Shown here: positions 17,265 through 30,638 of the stretch, piece by piece | Layout of the letters: each line of letters opens with the position of its first letter | Numbering within the stretch: position 1 is the stretch's first letter | Origin: JBBROS01 sp965199595 | Lineage (GTDB): Bacteria; Pseudomonadota; Alphaproteobacteria; Acetobacterales; Acetobacteraceae | NCBI GenBank assembly: GCA_965199595.1 | Contig: OZ241182.1 | Coordinates: 2,852,001-2,916,000, forward strand | Length of the DNA: 64,000 nt | Direction of reading: 5' to 3' | Position numbers and translations under genes: made by a program | The notes under the pieces: generated by a model | What the model saw: only the letters and a program-made list of their open reading frames with translations | Databases searched by the model: none | Told to the model about the DNA's origin: nothing

Positions 17265-18722
17265 TTGTCCGAACTCCTGATCAAGCCTGATGCCGGCATC
17301 CCAGCCGGCACCAATCCACCGATCGAGCAGCTCGCAGCCATCGTCGGCGCGCGTGGCCTGTTGCTGGGCGCCGATACCGACGCTTACACCACGGATTGGC
17401 GAGGGCTCTATCGCGGCCAGACCCTGGCGGTCGTCCGGCCCGGCAGCACCGACGAGGTCGCAGCCGTCATCCAGGCCTGCATGGCAGCCGGCATCGCCAT
17501 CGTGCCCCAGGGCGGCAACACCAGCATGGTCGGCGGCGCCGTGCCGGGTCAGAGCGGCCGCAACATCATCCTCAGCCTGTCCCGCCTGAACCGGGTGCGC
17601 GACGTGGACCCGCTGGATATGACCATGGTGGTCGAGGCCGGCGTGCCCTGGAAAGCCGCGCAGGACGCCGCCACCGAAGCCGGCTGCCTGCTGCCGCTCT
17701 CCATCAGCAGCGAGGGCACGGCGCAGGTCGGCGGCATCCTCTCCGCCAATGCCGGCGGCAACAACACGCTGCGCTACGGCAATGCGCGCGACCTGGTGCT
17801 GGGGCTGGAGGCCGTGCTGCCCGACGGCCAGGTCTGGCACGGGCTGCGCCGACTGCGAAAGGACAACACCGGCTACTGCCTGCGCCAGCTCCTGGTCGGT
17901 GCCGAGGGCACGCTGGGCATCATCACCGCCGCCGTGCTGAAGCTGGCGGCGCGGCCGGTCGATGTGCAGGTCGCCCTGTGCGCCGTGCCCAGCGTTGCCG
18001 CCGCGAGCGCGCTGTTCCGGCGGTTCCAGCAGGTGGACGCCGCCTCGGTGCAGGCCTTCGAATACATGTCCGGCGCCGGAATGGGCTTCGTGCTGCACCA
18101 CATCCCCGGGGCCGTGCTGCCACTTCAAACGGAGGCGCAACACTACGCGCTGGTGGAGCTCGCCACGCCCCGCGCCGGCGCCGGGCTGCGGGAGGTGCTG
18201 GAGAGCGTGCTGGAACAGGCGCTGGCCGACGACCTGGTGCAGGACGCCGCCATCGCCGAGAGCGAAGCGCAGCGCCTGGCCATCTGGAAGCTGCGCGAGG
18301 AGCACGCGGAGGGCCAGAAGCGCGAGGGAGCCAGCGTCAAGAACGACATCTCCGTCCCGGTCTCCCGCGTCGCCGAACTGATCGAGCGGGCCAGCGCCGC
18401 CTGCCTGGCGCTGATCCCCGGGGTGCGCCCGGTGCCGTTCGGCCACCTCGGCGACGGCAACATCCACTTCAACCTGGAACAGCCGCCCGGCATGGACCCG
18501 GCCGCCTTCCTGGCGCAGGACCACGCCATCATGGACACCGTGAACGCCGTGGTGCGCGACCTCGGCGGCAGCTTCAGCGCCGAACACGGGGTCGGGCAGC
18601 TCAAGCCCTACATGATGCCGGACTGGCGCGGCGGCGCTGAGCTGGACGCCATGCGGCGCATCAAGGCGGCGCTCGACCCGCAAGGCCTGATGAACCCCGG
18701 CAAGGTGCTTCCCACCGCCTAA
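17265..18722 (+). CDS. FAD-linked D-2-hydroxyacid dehydrogenase (GlcD/D2HGDH-like)
   Basis: 485-residue VAO/PCMH-type flavoprotein oxidising a 2-hydroxyacid to a 2-oxoacid. The FAD-binding domain shows VPQGGNTSMVGGAVP (about 85-99) and SEGTAQVGGILSANAGG. The C-terminal cap carries HLGDGNIHFN and SAEHGVGQLK, the metal and substrate site of D-lactate/D-2-hydroxyglutarate dehydrogenases. The TTG at 17265 is used because AAGGT lies about 10 nt upstream and no ATG precedes the conserved region. It is apparently monocistronic. Confidence 0.85.
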   Translation: MSELLIKPDAGIPAGTNPPIEQLAAIVGARGLLLGADTDAYTTDWRGLYRGQTLAVVRPGSTDEVAAVIQACMAAGIAIVPQGGNTSMVGGAVPGQSGRNIILSLSRLNRVRDVDPLDMTMVVEAGVPWKAAQDAATEAGCLLPLSISSEGTAQVGGILSANAGGNNTLRYGNARDLVLGLEAVLPDGQVWHGLRRLRKDNTGYCLRQLLVGAEGTLGIITAAVLKLAARPVDVQVALCAVPSVAAASALFRRFQQVDAASVQAFEYMSGAGMGFVLHHIPGAVLPLQTEAQHYALVELATPRAGAGLREVLESVLEQALADDLVQDAAIAESEAQRLAIWKLREEHAEGQKREGASVKNDISVPVSRVAELIERASAACLALIPGVRPVPFGHLGDGNIHFNLEQPPGMDPAAFLAQDHAIMDTVNAVVRDLGGSFSAEHGVGQLKPYMMPDWRGGAELDAMRRIKAALDPQGLMNPGKVLPTA

Positions 18723-18792
18723 TGCGCGCCCTCCCCTTGGCGCCACCCGGCTCGACACGTAGTTAGGTGAGATCAGGGCTCAGGGGTTGTTC

Positions 18793-19743
18793 ATGGCGAC
18801 GCGCAGCGTAGCGACGGTCTTCGGCGGTAGCGGGTTCATCGGGCGCTACGTGGTCAAGCGGCTTGCCGCCCAGGGCCACGTGGTGCGGGTGGCCGGCCGC
18901 GACACCGAACGGGCCAAGGACCTGATGACCACCGGCCGCGTGGGCCAGGTGGTGCCGCTCTACGTCTCGCTCACCAATGCGGCGACGGTGCAGCGCGCGG
19001 TCGAGGGCGCCGATGTGGTGGTGAACCTGGTCGGCATCCTGTCGGAGCGCCGGGCCGGCGACTTCCAGCGTGTGCAGGGTGAGGGTCCGGGCCACATCGC
19101 GAGCGCCGCCGCCGCTGCCGGCGTGAAGCGCATGGTGCAGATCTCCGCCATCGGCGCCGACGCGAACAGCGCCAGCCACTACGCACAGTCCAAGGCGCAG
19201 GGCGAGGCCGCCGTGCGCGCCGCCATGCCGGGCGCCACCATCCTGCGCCCCTCCATCGTGTTCGGGGCGGAGGACAAGTTCTTCAATCGCTTCGGCGCCA
19301 TGGCCATGTCGCTGCCGGTCATGCCGGTGATCCACGGCGACACCCGCTTCCAGCCCGTCTATGTCGGAGACGTCGCGGACGCGATCGTCGCCGCCCTCAC
19401 CAGCGACCACGCCCAGGGCCAGACCTTCGAGCTCGGCGGCCCCCGCACCTACAGCTTCCGCGAGCTGCTCGCCTACATTCTGCACGAGACCCGGCGCCAC
19501 CGCCTGCTCTGGAACGTGCCGCTCGGCCTGGCCCGGCTGCAGGCGCGCCTCGGCGAATTCGTGCCCGGCAAGCCCTTCACCCGCGACCAGCTCACCATGC
19601 TCGCTACCGACAACGTGGTGGCGGCAGGAATGCCGGGCCTGGCGGCGCTGGGCGTGGTTCCGACTCCGCTCGAGTTGGTTGTGCCCGAGTACCTGGACCG
19701 CTATCGCGAGGGCGGCGGCAAGCGGGAAGAGATCCCGACATAG
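18793..19743 (+). CDS. Complex I NDUFA9-like NAD(P)-binding protein
   Basis: 316-residue atypical short-chain dehydrogenase related to the complex I accessory subunit NDUFA9/39 kDa. The Rossmann motif FGGSGFIGRYV lies at residues 10-20. The active-site Tyr is in a SHYAQSKAQGE context, and KPFTRDQLTMLATDNVV near the C-terminus is characteristic. It probably assists NADH:ubiquinone oxidoreductase assembly or stability at the inner membrane. The ATG at 18793 is chosen over a TTG 6 nt earlier because CAGGGG precedes it. The nuo operon is not in the window. Confidence 0.82.
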   Translation: MATRSVATVFGGSGFIGRYVVKRLAAQGHVVRVAGRDTERAKDLMTTGRVGQVVPLYVSLTNAATVQRAVEGADVVVNLVGILSERRAGDFQRVQGEGPGHIASAAAAAGVKRMVQISAIGADANSASHYAQSKAQGEAAVRAAMPGATILRPSIVFGAEDKFFNRFGAMAMSLPVMPVIHGDTRFQPVYVGDVADAIVAALTSDHAQGQTFELGGPRTYSFRELLAYILHETRRHRLLWNVPLGLARLQARLGEFVPGKPFTRDQLTMLATDNVVAAGMPGLAALGVVPTPLELVVPEYLDRYREGGGKREEIPT

Positions 19744-19851
19744 GTCCGAATCGGCCTAAATAGCGCGGCAATCTGCGAAACATGCCAGCTTTGCACGCAG
19801 TGCGTGGCAGGAATAACGACAGCATTATTGCCTAATATCGTGTGATTGCCT

Positions 19852-19880
19852 TTGCTGGCTTCGGTTTTTCACCGTATAGC
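19852..19880 (+). promoter_or_regulatory. Candidate promoter for gltD-gltB
   Basis: TTGCTG (19852-19857), a 17-bp spacer and TATAGC (19875-19880), ending 41 bp before the gltD ATG. It sits in an unusually AT-rich 178-bp gap after the NDUFA9-like gene. By-eye match only. Confidence 0.4.
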
Positions 19881-19921
19881 CTTCCGGCGCGCCGAGGCGG
19901 CGTGATCCGAAGGGAACCGCA

Positions 19922-21364
19922 ATGGCTGACCGCATGCTGCAATTCACCAGGCTGCCGCAGCATCAGCCGGAGAAGCGCGCCGTCAGCATGCGGCGGGAGG
20001 ACTTCGGTGAGATCTATGCCGACTACGCCCCCGCCGAGGCCGGGACCCAGTCCAGCCGCTGCAGCCAATGCGGCATCCCGTTCTGCCAGATCCACTGCCC
20101 GCTCTCGAACAACATCCCCGACTGGTTGAAGCTCACGGCCGAGAACCGGCTGGAGGAAGCCTACGAGGTCAGCAGCGCCACCAACACCTTCCCCGAGATC
20201 TGCGGCCGCATCTGCCCGCAGGACCGGCTGTGCGAGGGCAACTGCGTCATCGAAAAGGGTTTCGAGAGCGTCACTATCGGCGCCGTCGAGCGTTTCATCA
20301 CCGACACGGCCTGGGAGAACGGCTGGGTGAAACCGATCCGCCCGCGCATGGAGCGGGGCCAGTCGGTCGGCATCATCGGCGCCGGGCCAGCGGGGCTGGC
20401 GGCGGCGGAGCGGCTGCGCACGTTGGGCTACCAGGTGCATGTCTATGACCGCTACGACCGTGTGGGCGGCCTGATGATCTACGGCATCCCGGGCTTCAAG
20501 CTGGAGAAGGAGATCGTGCTCCGCCGCTGGAAGTGGCTTGAGGAGGGCGGCGTGCAGTTCCACCTCGGCGTGGCGCTGGGCGAGGACCACCCCTTCGCCG
20601 AGCTGCGGGCCCGGCACGACAGCGTGCTGATCGCCACCGGCGTCTACAGGGCCCGCGACATCGGCGGGCCCGGCGCCGGGCTCTCCGGCATCGTCGCCGC
20701 CATGGACTACCTGACCGCCAGCAACCGCAAGGGCCTGGGCGATGCGGTCGCCGGGTTCGACGATGGGTCGCTGAACGCCGAGGGCAAGCGCGTGGTGGTC
20801 ATCGGCGGCGGCGACACCGCCATGGACTGCGTGCGAACCGCGGTGCGCCAGGGGGCCGCCAGCGTGCAGTGCCTGTATCGGCGCGACAAGGCGAACATGC
20901 CGGGCTCGATGCGTGAGGTGAAGAACGCGGAGGAGGAAGGCGTGGAGTTCGTCTGGCTCAGCCAGCCCGAGGCGTTCCTGGGCGATGCCGGGGATCAGGC
21001 TGGCGTGACCGGCGTGCTGGTGCAGACCATGCGCCTGGGCATGGCCGACGCCACCGGACGCCAGACGGTGGAAGCCGCCGACACCCGCATCACCGTCCCG
21101 GCCGACCTGGTCATCAAGGCGCTGGGCTTCGACCCCGAGGAGCTGCCGCGGCTCTGGGGGCAGGATGGGCTGGAGGTGAGCCGCTGGGGCACGCTGACGA
21201 CCAACCATCGCACCGCCGAGACCACCCTGCCCGGCGTGTTCGCCGCCGGCGACATCGTGCGCGGTGCCTCGCTGGTGGTGTGGGCGATCCGCGACGGGCG
21301 GGACGCCGCCGCCTCCATGCACACCTACATGCAGAAGGCCGCGATGCAGGCCGCCGCCGAATGA
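19922..21364 (+). CDS. gltD: Glutamate synthase (NADPH) small subunit
   Basis: 480-residue beta subunit that takes electrons from NADPH through FAD and iron-sulfur clusters to the large subunit. The N-terminal cysteines C47/C50/C55/C59 (CSQCGIPFC) and C94/C98/C104/C108 (CGRICPQ) are the two [4Fe-4S] motifs. Residues 153-158 GAGPAG bind FAD, and VVVIGGGDTAMDC lies in the NADPH domain. It lies directly upstream of gltB, the reverse of the enterobacterial order, and was probably transcribed from the AT-rich gap upstream. Confidence 0.95.
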   Translation: MADRMLQFTRLPQHQPEKRAVSMRREDFGEIYADYAPAEAGTQSSRCSQCGIPFCQIHCPLSNNIPDWLKLTAENRLEEAYEVSSATNTFPEICGRICPQDRLCEGNCVIEKGFESVTIGAVERFITDTAWENGWVKPIRPRMERGQSVGIIGAGPAGLAAAERLRTLGYQVHVYDRYDRVGGLMIYGIPGFKLEKEIVLRRWKWLEEGGVQFHLGVALGEDHPFAELRARHDSVLIATGVYRARDIGGPGAGLSGIVAAMDYLTASNRKGLGDAVAGFDDGSLNAEGKRVVVIGGGDTAMDCVRTAVRQGAASVQCLYRRDKANMPGSMREVKNAEEEGVEFVWLSQPEAFLGDAGDQAGVTGVLVQTMRLGMADATGRQTVEAADTRITVPADLVIKALGFDPEELPRLWGQDGLEVSRWGTLTTNHRTAETTLPGVFAAGDIVRGASLVVWAIRDGRDAAASMHTYMQKAAMQAAAE

Positions 21365-21401
21365 GCGCGCCCACCCTCGACCTCAAGACCGGAGACGCCG
21401 C

Positions 21402-25937
<4,536 letters not shown>

Positions 25938-25958
25938 GCCCGGTGCCCGCTCGAACAT

Positions 25959-25982
25959 GCTGCCGCCCACCTTGGCGGCAGC
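25959..25982 (+). terminator. Hairpin after gltB
   Basis: Perfect 9-bp stem (GCTGCCGCC/GGCGGCAGC) with a six-base loop, 22 nt after the gltB stop and before the GST gene. There is no T-tract, so intrinsic termination is possible but unproven. Confidence 0.5.
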
Positions 25983-26006
25983 GGGAGGCGGTGCGATAAG
26001 CCTGGC

Positions 26007-26675
26007 ATGCGCTTGTTGTACCACCTCCCGCTCTCCCCCTACGCCCGCAAGGTCCGCATCGTGCTTGCCGAAAAGCGCCTGCCGTTCGAGATGCGGGTGG
26101 AAAAGGTGTGGGAGCGCCGCCCCGAGTACCTCGAGCTCAACCCGGCCAACAAGGTACCGACGCTGATCGAGGAGAACGGCCTCGTCATTCCCGACTCCAA
26201 CGTCATCTGCGAATATCTGGAAGAGGCCTACCCCGACACGCCGCTGATGGGTCACACCCTCGCGGAGCGGGTGGAGGTGCGCCGCCTTGTGGCCTGGTTC
26301 GACGGCACCTTCGCCGAGGAGGTCACGGTGAACCTGGTTGGTGAAAAATTCATGAAGCGGCTGCTGGGGCGGGGCAACCCCGATGCTGGCGCGCTGCGGG
26401 CCGGCTATACCAACCTGCGGCAGAACATGGGCTATATCGGATACCTCGCAGAGACACGGAAGTGGCTGGCCGGGTCCGAGCTGTCACTCGCGGACTTCGC
26501 GGCGGCGGCCCATCTCTCGGCGCTGGATTTCGCCAGCGATGTGGACTGGTCGGTCTCGCCGGCGACCAAGGAATGGTATGCCCGCGTGAAATCCCGCCCC
26601 AGCTTCCGAGCGATCTTGGCGGATAGGGTGCCCGGTACGATGCCGCCGGCGCACTACGCCGATCTGGATTTTTAA
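26007..26675 (+). CDS. Glutathione S-transferase
   Basis: 222 residues with a thioredoxin-fold N-terminal domain (LPLSPYARKVRIVLAEK, then NKVPTL and the glutathione-binding PDSNVICEYLEE) and an all-helical C-terminal domain with GSELSLADFAAAAHLSALDF. Ser9 or Tyr11 of the SPYARK segment is the likely catalytic residue. It is cytoplasmic and may act in detoxification; the specific class and substrate are unknown. It follows gltB after a hairpin and is probably transcribed separately. Confidence 0.85.
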   Translation: MRLLYHLPLSPYARKVRIVLAEKRLPFEMRVEKVWERRPEYLELNPANKVPTLIEENGLVIPDSNVICEYLEEAYPDTPLMGHTLAERVEVRRLVAWFDGTFAEEVTVNLVGEKFMKRLLGRGNPDAGALRAGYTNLRQNMGYIGYLAETRKWLAGSELSLADFAAAAHLSALDFASDVDWSVSPATKEWYARVKSRPSFRAILADRVPGTMPPAHYADLDF

Positions 26676-26751
26676 CGTTTCATCGAACGAAACCGGTTTG
26701 GTGACAATTCGTTTACGCCTTTGGAACAGAATGCCTCTGAAGGAGTTTCGA

Positions 26752-26916
26752 ATGTCCAATCGGTCCATCACACGCGCCTTGATCATAGCTCTGGTTCTCT
26801 CGGCGGCGGCGCCCCTGCTCGCGGCATGCAATACCACTGCAGGCGCCGGGCAGGACATCAGCGCCACCGGCCGTGCCGTGACGCGGGGCGCCAACGATGT
26901 GAAGCAGGGCCTGTAG
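26752..26916 (+). CDS. Entericidin-type small lipoprotein
   Basis: 54 residues. Signal peptide with lipobox LLAAC, so the mature lipopeptide starts CNTTAGAGQD and is about 29 residues long, matching entericidin EcnA/EcnB. Enterobacterial members form an antidote/toxin lipoprotein pair induced in stationary phase. Here only one copy is present. AAGGAG lies about 7 nt before the ATG, so the short form is chosen over longer in-frame starts. A hairpin follows the stop. Confidence 0.8.
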   Translation: MSNRSITRALIIALVLSAAAPLLAACNTTAGAGQDISATGRAVTRGANDVKQGL

Positions 26917-26932
26917 TCGCAGGGATCCCGTA

Positions 26933-26968
26933 GGTGGCAGGAGAGCCCGAAGCGGCTACCCTGCCACC
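26933..26968 (+). terminator. Hairpin after the entericidin-type gene
   Basis: Nine-base stem GGTGGCAGG/CCTGCCACC, with a short inner AGCC/GGCT pairing, 16 nt after the stop and 18 nt before the acyl-CoA dehydrogenase start. No T-run. It could limit read-through into the next gene. Confidence 0.5.
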
Positions 26969-26986
26969 AACAGAACGGGAAACGTC

Positions 26987-28126
26987 ATGGATTTCGACCT
27001 CAGCGACGACCAGCGCCTGCTGAAAGACAGCATCGATCGGCTGGTGCGTGACAAGTACGGCTTCGATGCGCGAAGCGGTTATCGTGGACAGCCGAATGGC
27101 TGGAGCGGGGAGGTCTGGAGGGCGTTTGCCGAACTCGGTATCCTCGGACTGCCATTCTCGGAGGATGAAGGCGGCTTCGGTGGCGGTCCGGTCGACATCG
27201 CCCTGGTGCAGGAAGCCTTCGGGCGTGCCCTGGTCATTGAACCCTATTTTGCGAGCGTCATCCTGTGCGGCGCGCTTCTCCGTCATGGCGCCACCGCGAC
27301 GGAGCGTGCCGATCTGGTGGCCGGCCTCACGGACGGTTCGCTGACCCTCGCCTATGCCCAGGCAGAGCGACGCTCGCGTTACGCATTGAACGACGTGACG
27401 ACCCGCGCAGCGCGGGACGGCGCCGCCTGGCGGATCGACGGCGAAAAGAGCCTGGTCCTGAACGGGGACAGCGCCGACGTGCTGCTGGTCACCGCACGCA
27501 CCGCTGGCGAGCGGACCGACCCACATGGCATCGGCCTGTTCCGGGTGGCCGCGGATGCGCCAGGCGTCACCCGTCGCGGCTATGCCACCCAGGATGGCGG
27601 GCGTGCCGCGGAAATCAATTTCGAGGGCGTCAGCGCAACAGCCCTCGGTGACCCGGCCGGTGCCCTCCCAGTCCTGGAGCGCGCCCAGGACGAAGCCGTG
27701 GCCGCCCTCTGTGCCGAGGCAATCGGCGTGATGGACACCATGCACGCCATGACTGTCGACTATCTCAAGACCCGCAAGCAGTTCGGCCGCGCCATCGGTG
27801 AGAACCAGGCGCTACAGCACCGCGCCGTCGATATGTACGTGTCGCTGGAGCAGGCGCGCAGCATGGCGCTGTTCGCGACGCTGATGGCCGGGTCGGAGGA
27901 CGCGGTTGAGCGGCGCCGGGCCATCCACGCGGCCAAGGTGCAGATCGGCCGCAGCGGACGGCACATCGGGCAAGAGGCGATCCAGCTGCACGGCGGCATC
28001 GGCGTGACGATGGAATATGCCGTGGGCCACGCCTTCAAGCGCATGACCATGATCGAACGCACCTTCGGCGATACCGACACGCATCTTGCGGCCCTGGCCC
28101 GGCTCGGCGGGCTCATCGCCGCCTGA
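26987..28126 (+). CDS. Acyl-CoA dehydrogenase (pimeloyl-CoA dehydrogenase small-subunit-like)
   Basis: 379-residue FAD-dependent acyl-CoA dehydrogenase introducing a 2,3-double bond. The N-terminal sequence MDFDLSDDQRLLKDSIDRL, the GGFGGGPVD block, KTRKQFGRAIGENQALQHR, and IQLHGGIGVTMEYAVGHAFKR are family motifs. The wording, especially VTMEYAVGH, recalls PimD of the dicarboxylic acid degradation pathway. Such enzymes usually work with a large-subunit partner, which is absent here. It stands between the entericidin-type gene and a lytic transglycosylase. Confidence 0.82.
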   Translation: MDFDLSDDQRLLKDSIDRLVRDKYGFDARSGYRGQPNGWSGEVWRAFAELGILGLPFSEDEGGFGGGPVDIALVQEAFGRALVIEPYFASVILCGALLRHGATATERADLVAGLTDGSLTLAYAQAERRSRYALNDVTTRAARDGAAWRIDGEKSLVLNGDSADVLLVTARTAGERTDPHGIGLFRVAADAPGVTRRGYATQDGGRAAEINFEGVSATALGDPAGALPVLERAQDEAVAALCAEAIGVMDTMHAMTVDYLKTRKQFGRAIGENQALQHRAVDMYVSLEQARSMALFATLMAGSEDAVERRRAIHAAKVQIGRSGRHIGQEAIQLHGGIGVTMEYAVGHAFKRMTMIERTFGDTDTHLAALARLGGLIAA

Positions 28127-28130
28127 TGTC

Positions 28131-28865
28131 ATGATCTGGCGGCTGCTCCGTGCCCTCGCATTGATCGGATTGGTCGCCGCAGCGCCGCGGCACCGGGAGG
28201 CCGATGGCCCACCCGTGCCGCCGCCGCCCCCCACGCCCTATGATCTCTGCGACGCCGCCATCGCCGCCGCCCGCCCGCCCGCCATGCCGGCCATGCTGCT
28301 GCCCGCCATCGCGCGGGTGGAGAGCGGACGGCTTGATCCCGCGACCAAGCGGGCCCGCGCCTGGCCCTGGACCATCAACGTGGAGGGCGTCGGCAGCTTC
28401 TACGACACCAAGGCAGACGTGATCGCCGCGGTGCAGGCCACCCAGGCGAAGGGGATCAGGTCGATCGATGTCGGGTGCATGCAGGTGAACCTCATGTATC
28501 ACCCCACCGCCTTCGCCGACCTTGACACCGCCTTCGACCCGGCGGCCAACGCCACCTACGCCGCCAAGTTCCTCACCGCGCTGTATGGGCAGACCAAGGA
28601 TTGGAACCTCGCGACCGCGATGTATCACTCGCAAACCCAGGAGCGTGGTGAAGACTACCAGCGCCGCGTATTCGGCCGGGTCATGACCCCGATGGGACCG
28701 CCAACGCCGGGCAGCACGCCGCTGAAACCGTTCTCGACCACCATTCCTTCGACGGCCATCTTCGGCGCGATCCCCCCCGCCACCTCGATGTTTGGCGCCA
28801 TCCCGCCGGCCAGCCTCATGTTCGGCAGCTTCGGCCCGGTCCCCACCCCAAATGGCCGACGCTAA
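28131..28865 (+). CDS. Lytic transglycosylase-like (SLT) protein with C-terminal repeats
   Basis: 244 residues. A short signal-type N-terminus is followed by a Pro-rich linker (PPVPPPPPTP) and an SLT-like lysozyme-fold domain (about 40-180): the expected catalytic glutamate is in IARVESGRLDP, followed by SIDVGCMQVN and a TAMYHSQ segment. It would cleave peptidoglycan in the periplasm. The tail from residue 211 has two 10-residue repeats, FGAIPPATSM and FGAIPPASLM, then FGSFGP. The ATG is 4 nt after the acyl-CoA dehydrogenase stop. The C-terminal end overlaps the stop of the convergent AlkK-like gene by 4 bp. Confidence 0.75.
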   Translation: MIWRLLRALALIGLVAAAPRHREADGPPVPPPPPTPYDLCDAAIAAARPPAMPAMLLPAIARVESGRLDPATKRARAWPWTINVEGVGSFYDTKADVIAAVQATQAKGIRSIDVGCMQVNLMYHPTAFADLDTAFDPAANATYAAKFLTALYGQTKDWNLATAMYHSQTQERGEDYQRRVFGRVMTPMGPPTPGSTPLKPFSTTIPSTAIFGAIPPATSMFGAIPPASLMFGSFGPVPTPNGRR

Positions 28866-30490
28866 CTTCCCGCCAGCCGGAAATCCTTGAACTGTTGCCG
28901 CAAGGCCAGCTTGTTCAGCTTGCCGGTCGCGGTGTGCGGCAGCGCATCCACCACCACCACCTCATCCGGAATCCACCATTTCGCCACCTGCCCGGCATAG
29001 CTGGCCAGCAGCGCCGCCCCATCGACGGTGCGCCCCTCCTTCGCCACCACGATCAACAGCGGCCGCTCATCCCACTTGGCATGCTTGGCCGCGACGATCG
29101 CCGCCTCTGCGACATCCGGATGGCCCACGGCGATATTCTCCAGCTGGATCGAGCTGATCCATTCGCCGCCGGACTTCACGATATCCTTGGTGCGGTCCGT
29201 GATCTCCATGCAGCCGCTGGCATCGATGGTCGCGACGTCCCCGGTGGCGAACCAGCCCTCGGCGTCGCAGGCATCGGCCTCGGCGCCCATGTAGCGCCGG
29301 GTGACCCAGGGGCCGCGCACCACCAGGTTGCCGAAGGTGATGCCGTCCCACGGCAGGTCCTGCCCCTGATCATCGATGATCCGCATGTCGAGCCCCGGCA
29401 CCGCACGCCCCTGCTTGTAGGGCAGCCGCGCCCGCTCCGCCGCGGGCAACGCGTCATGCTCCGGCTTGTAGGCGTGCATGGTGGCCAGCGGGCTGGTCTC
29501 GGTCATGCCCCAGGCGTGGCTCACCTCCACGCCGTAGCCGGCGCCGAAGCTGTCGATGATCACCGCCGGGCACGCGGACCCGCCGCACACCAGCCGCTTC
29601 AACGTGTCGAGCTTGCCGTTGCTGGTGCGCAGATGCTGCAGCAGCCCCATCCACACGGTGGGCACCCCGGCGGAAAACGTCACCCGCTCCGCGTTCATCA
29701 GCGCGTGCACGGAAGGTCCGTCCAGCTGGCGACCCGGCATCACCAGGCTCGCGCCCACCATCGGCGCGGCATAGGGCAGCCCCCAGGCGTTGACGTGGAA
29801 CATCGGCACCACCGGCATCACCCGGTCCGTGGCCCGCAGCCCGAACACGTCCGCGAGATTGACGGCATAGGCGTGCAGCAGCGTGCTGCGGTGGCTGTAC
29901 AACACGCCTTTCGGACGCCCGGTGGTGCCGCTGGTGTAGCACAGCGCGCTGGCGAGATCCTCGTCCAGCAGCGGCCAGGCGTAATCCTCGGACGCCTCGG
30001 CCAGCATGGTCTCATAGCAGATCGCATCCGGGCACTCGTCGGCCAGCGGCATCGCGGCCGCATCCGCCAGGATCACCACCCGGCGCAACGCCGGCACGCG
30101 CGGCCGCACCGACTGCACGAGCCCGGCAAACCCGGCATCCGCACACAGCACCACGCTGCCGGCGTCGTTCAGGATGTGCACGATATCGTCCGCCGCCAGG
30201 CGCGGGTTCACGGTATGCACCACGCTGCCCATGCCAGAGACGGCATAGTACAGCTCGAGGTGACGCTGGCTGTTCCACGCCAGGGTCGCCACCCGGTCCG
30301 ACTGCTGCACGCCCAGCGCCTGCAACGCCCGAGCCAGGCGCCTGGCCCGCGCCTCGATGGTGCGGTAGCTGGCGCGCACCAGCCTGCCATCCGCGTCGCG
30401 TGACACGACCTCTGCCTGCGCGTGGTGCCGGGCCGCATGGGTCAGGATGGATGAGACGAGCAGCGGTTGGCGTTGCATCTGGCCCAGCAT
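28862..30490 (-). CDS. AMP-forming acyl-CoA ligase (AlkK-like)
   Basis: 542-residue ANL-superfamily enzyme activating a fatty acid through an acyl-adenylate. The P-loop YTSGTTGRPKGVLYSHRS, GMTETSP, a WFATGDVATID segment and the C-terminal catalytic Lys region (PHTATGKLNK) are all present. The first residues, MLGQM, and the LAWNSQRHLELYYAVSGMG block resemble AlkK, the medium-chain ligase, as I recall it. It is cytoplasmic, probably feeding beta-oxidation. It diverges from the MBL gene across a 148-bp spacer containing a perfect inverted repeat at 30507. Confidence 0.85.
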   Translation of the reverse strand: MLGQMQRQPLLVSSILTHAARHHAQAEVVSRDADGRLVRASYRTIEARARRLARALQALGVQQSDRVATLAWNSQRHLELYYAVSGMGSVVHTVNPRLAADDIVHILNDAGSVVLCADAGFAGLVQSVRPRVPALRRVVILADAAAMPLADECPDAICYETMLAEASEDYAWPLLDEDLASALCYTSGTTGRPKGVLYSHRSTLLHAYAVNLADVFGLRATDRVMPVVPMFHVNAWGLPYAAPMVGASLVMPGRQLDGPSVHALMNAERVTFSAGVPTVWMGLLQHLRTSNGKLDTLKRLVCGGSACPAVIIDSFGAGYGVEVSHAWGMTETSPLATMHAYKPEHDALPAAERARLPYKQGRAVPGLDMRIIDDQGQDLPWDGITFGNLVVRGPWVTRRYMGAEADACDAEGWFATGDVATIDASGCMEITDRTKDIVKSGGEWISSIQLENIAVGHPDVAEAAIVAAKHAKWDERPLLIVVAKEGRTVDGAALLASYAGQVAKWWIPDEVVVVDALPHTATGKLNKLALRQQFKDFRLAGS

Positions 30491-30506
30491 GGCGTTCCCC
30501 CGAGCA

Positions 30507-30523
30507 GCCCCTGAAGCAGGGGC
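30507..30523. promoter_or_regulatory. Inverted repeat between divergent genes (operator candidate)
   Basis: GCCCCTG-AAG-CAGGGGC, a perfect 7-bp inverted repeat with 3-bp spacing. It lies 17 bp upstream of the AlkK-like start and 116 bp upstream of the MBL gene start. It could be a repressor site or a leader hairpin; no adjacent regulator gene is present. Confidence 0.3.
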
Positions 30524-30638
30524 GCTGTTGTCGCGGCCATCCCGGCCAGCGTTATTGCAGCCATCCTAGCCGACGATGAATTGTGGAACCAACCCGGATT
30601 GCGGTAGCGTCCTTCCGACACTGCCAGAGAGACCTCGA

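Noticed and set aside
26722..26746. GGAAC-N17-GTT resembling an EcfG general-stress promoter before the entericidin-type gene
   Set aside because: The -10 part overlaps the ribosome-binding site and would place transcription at the start codon, so the match is probably chance.
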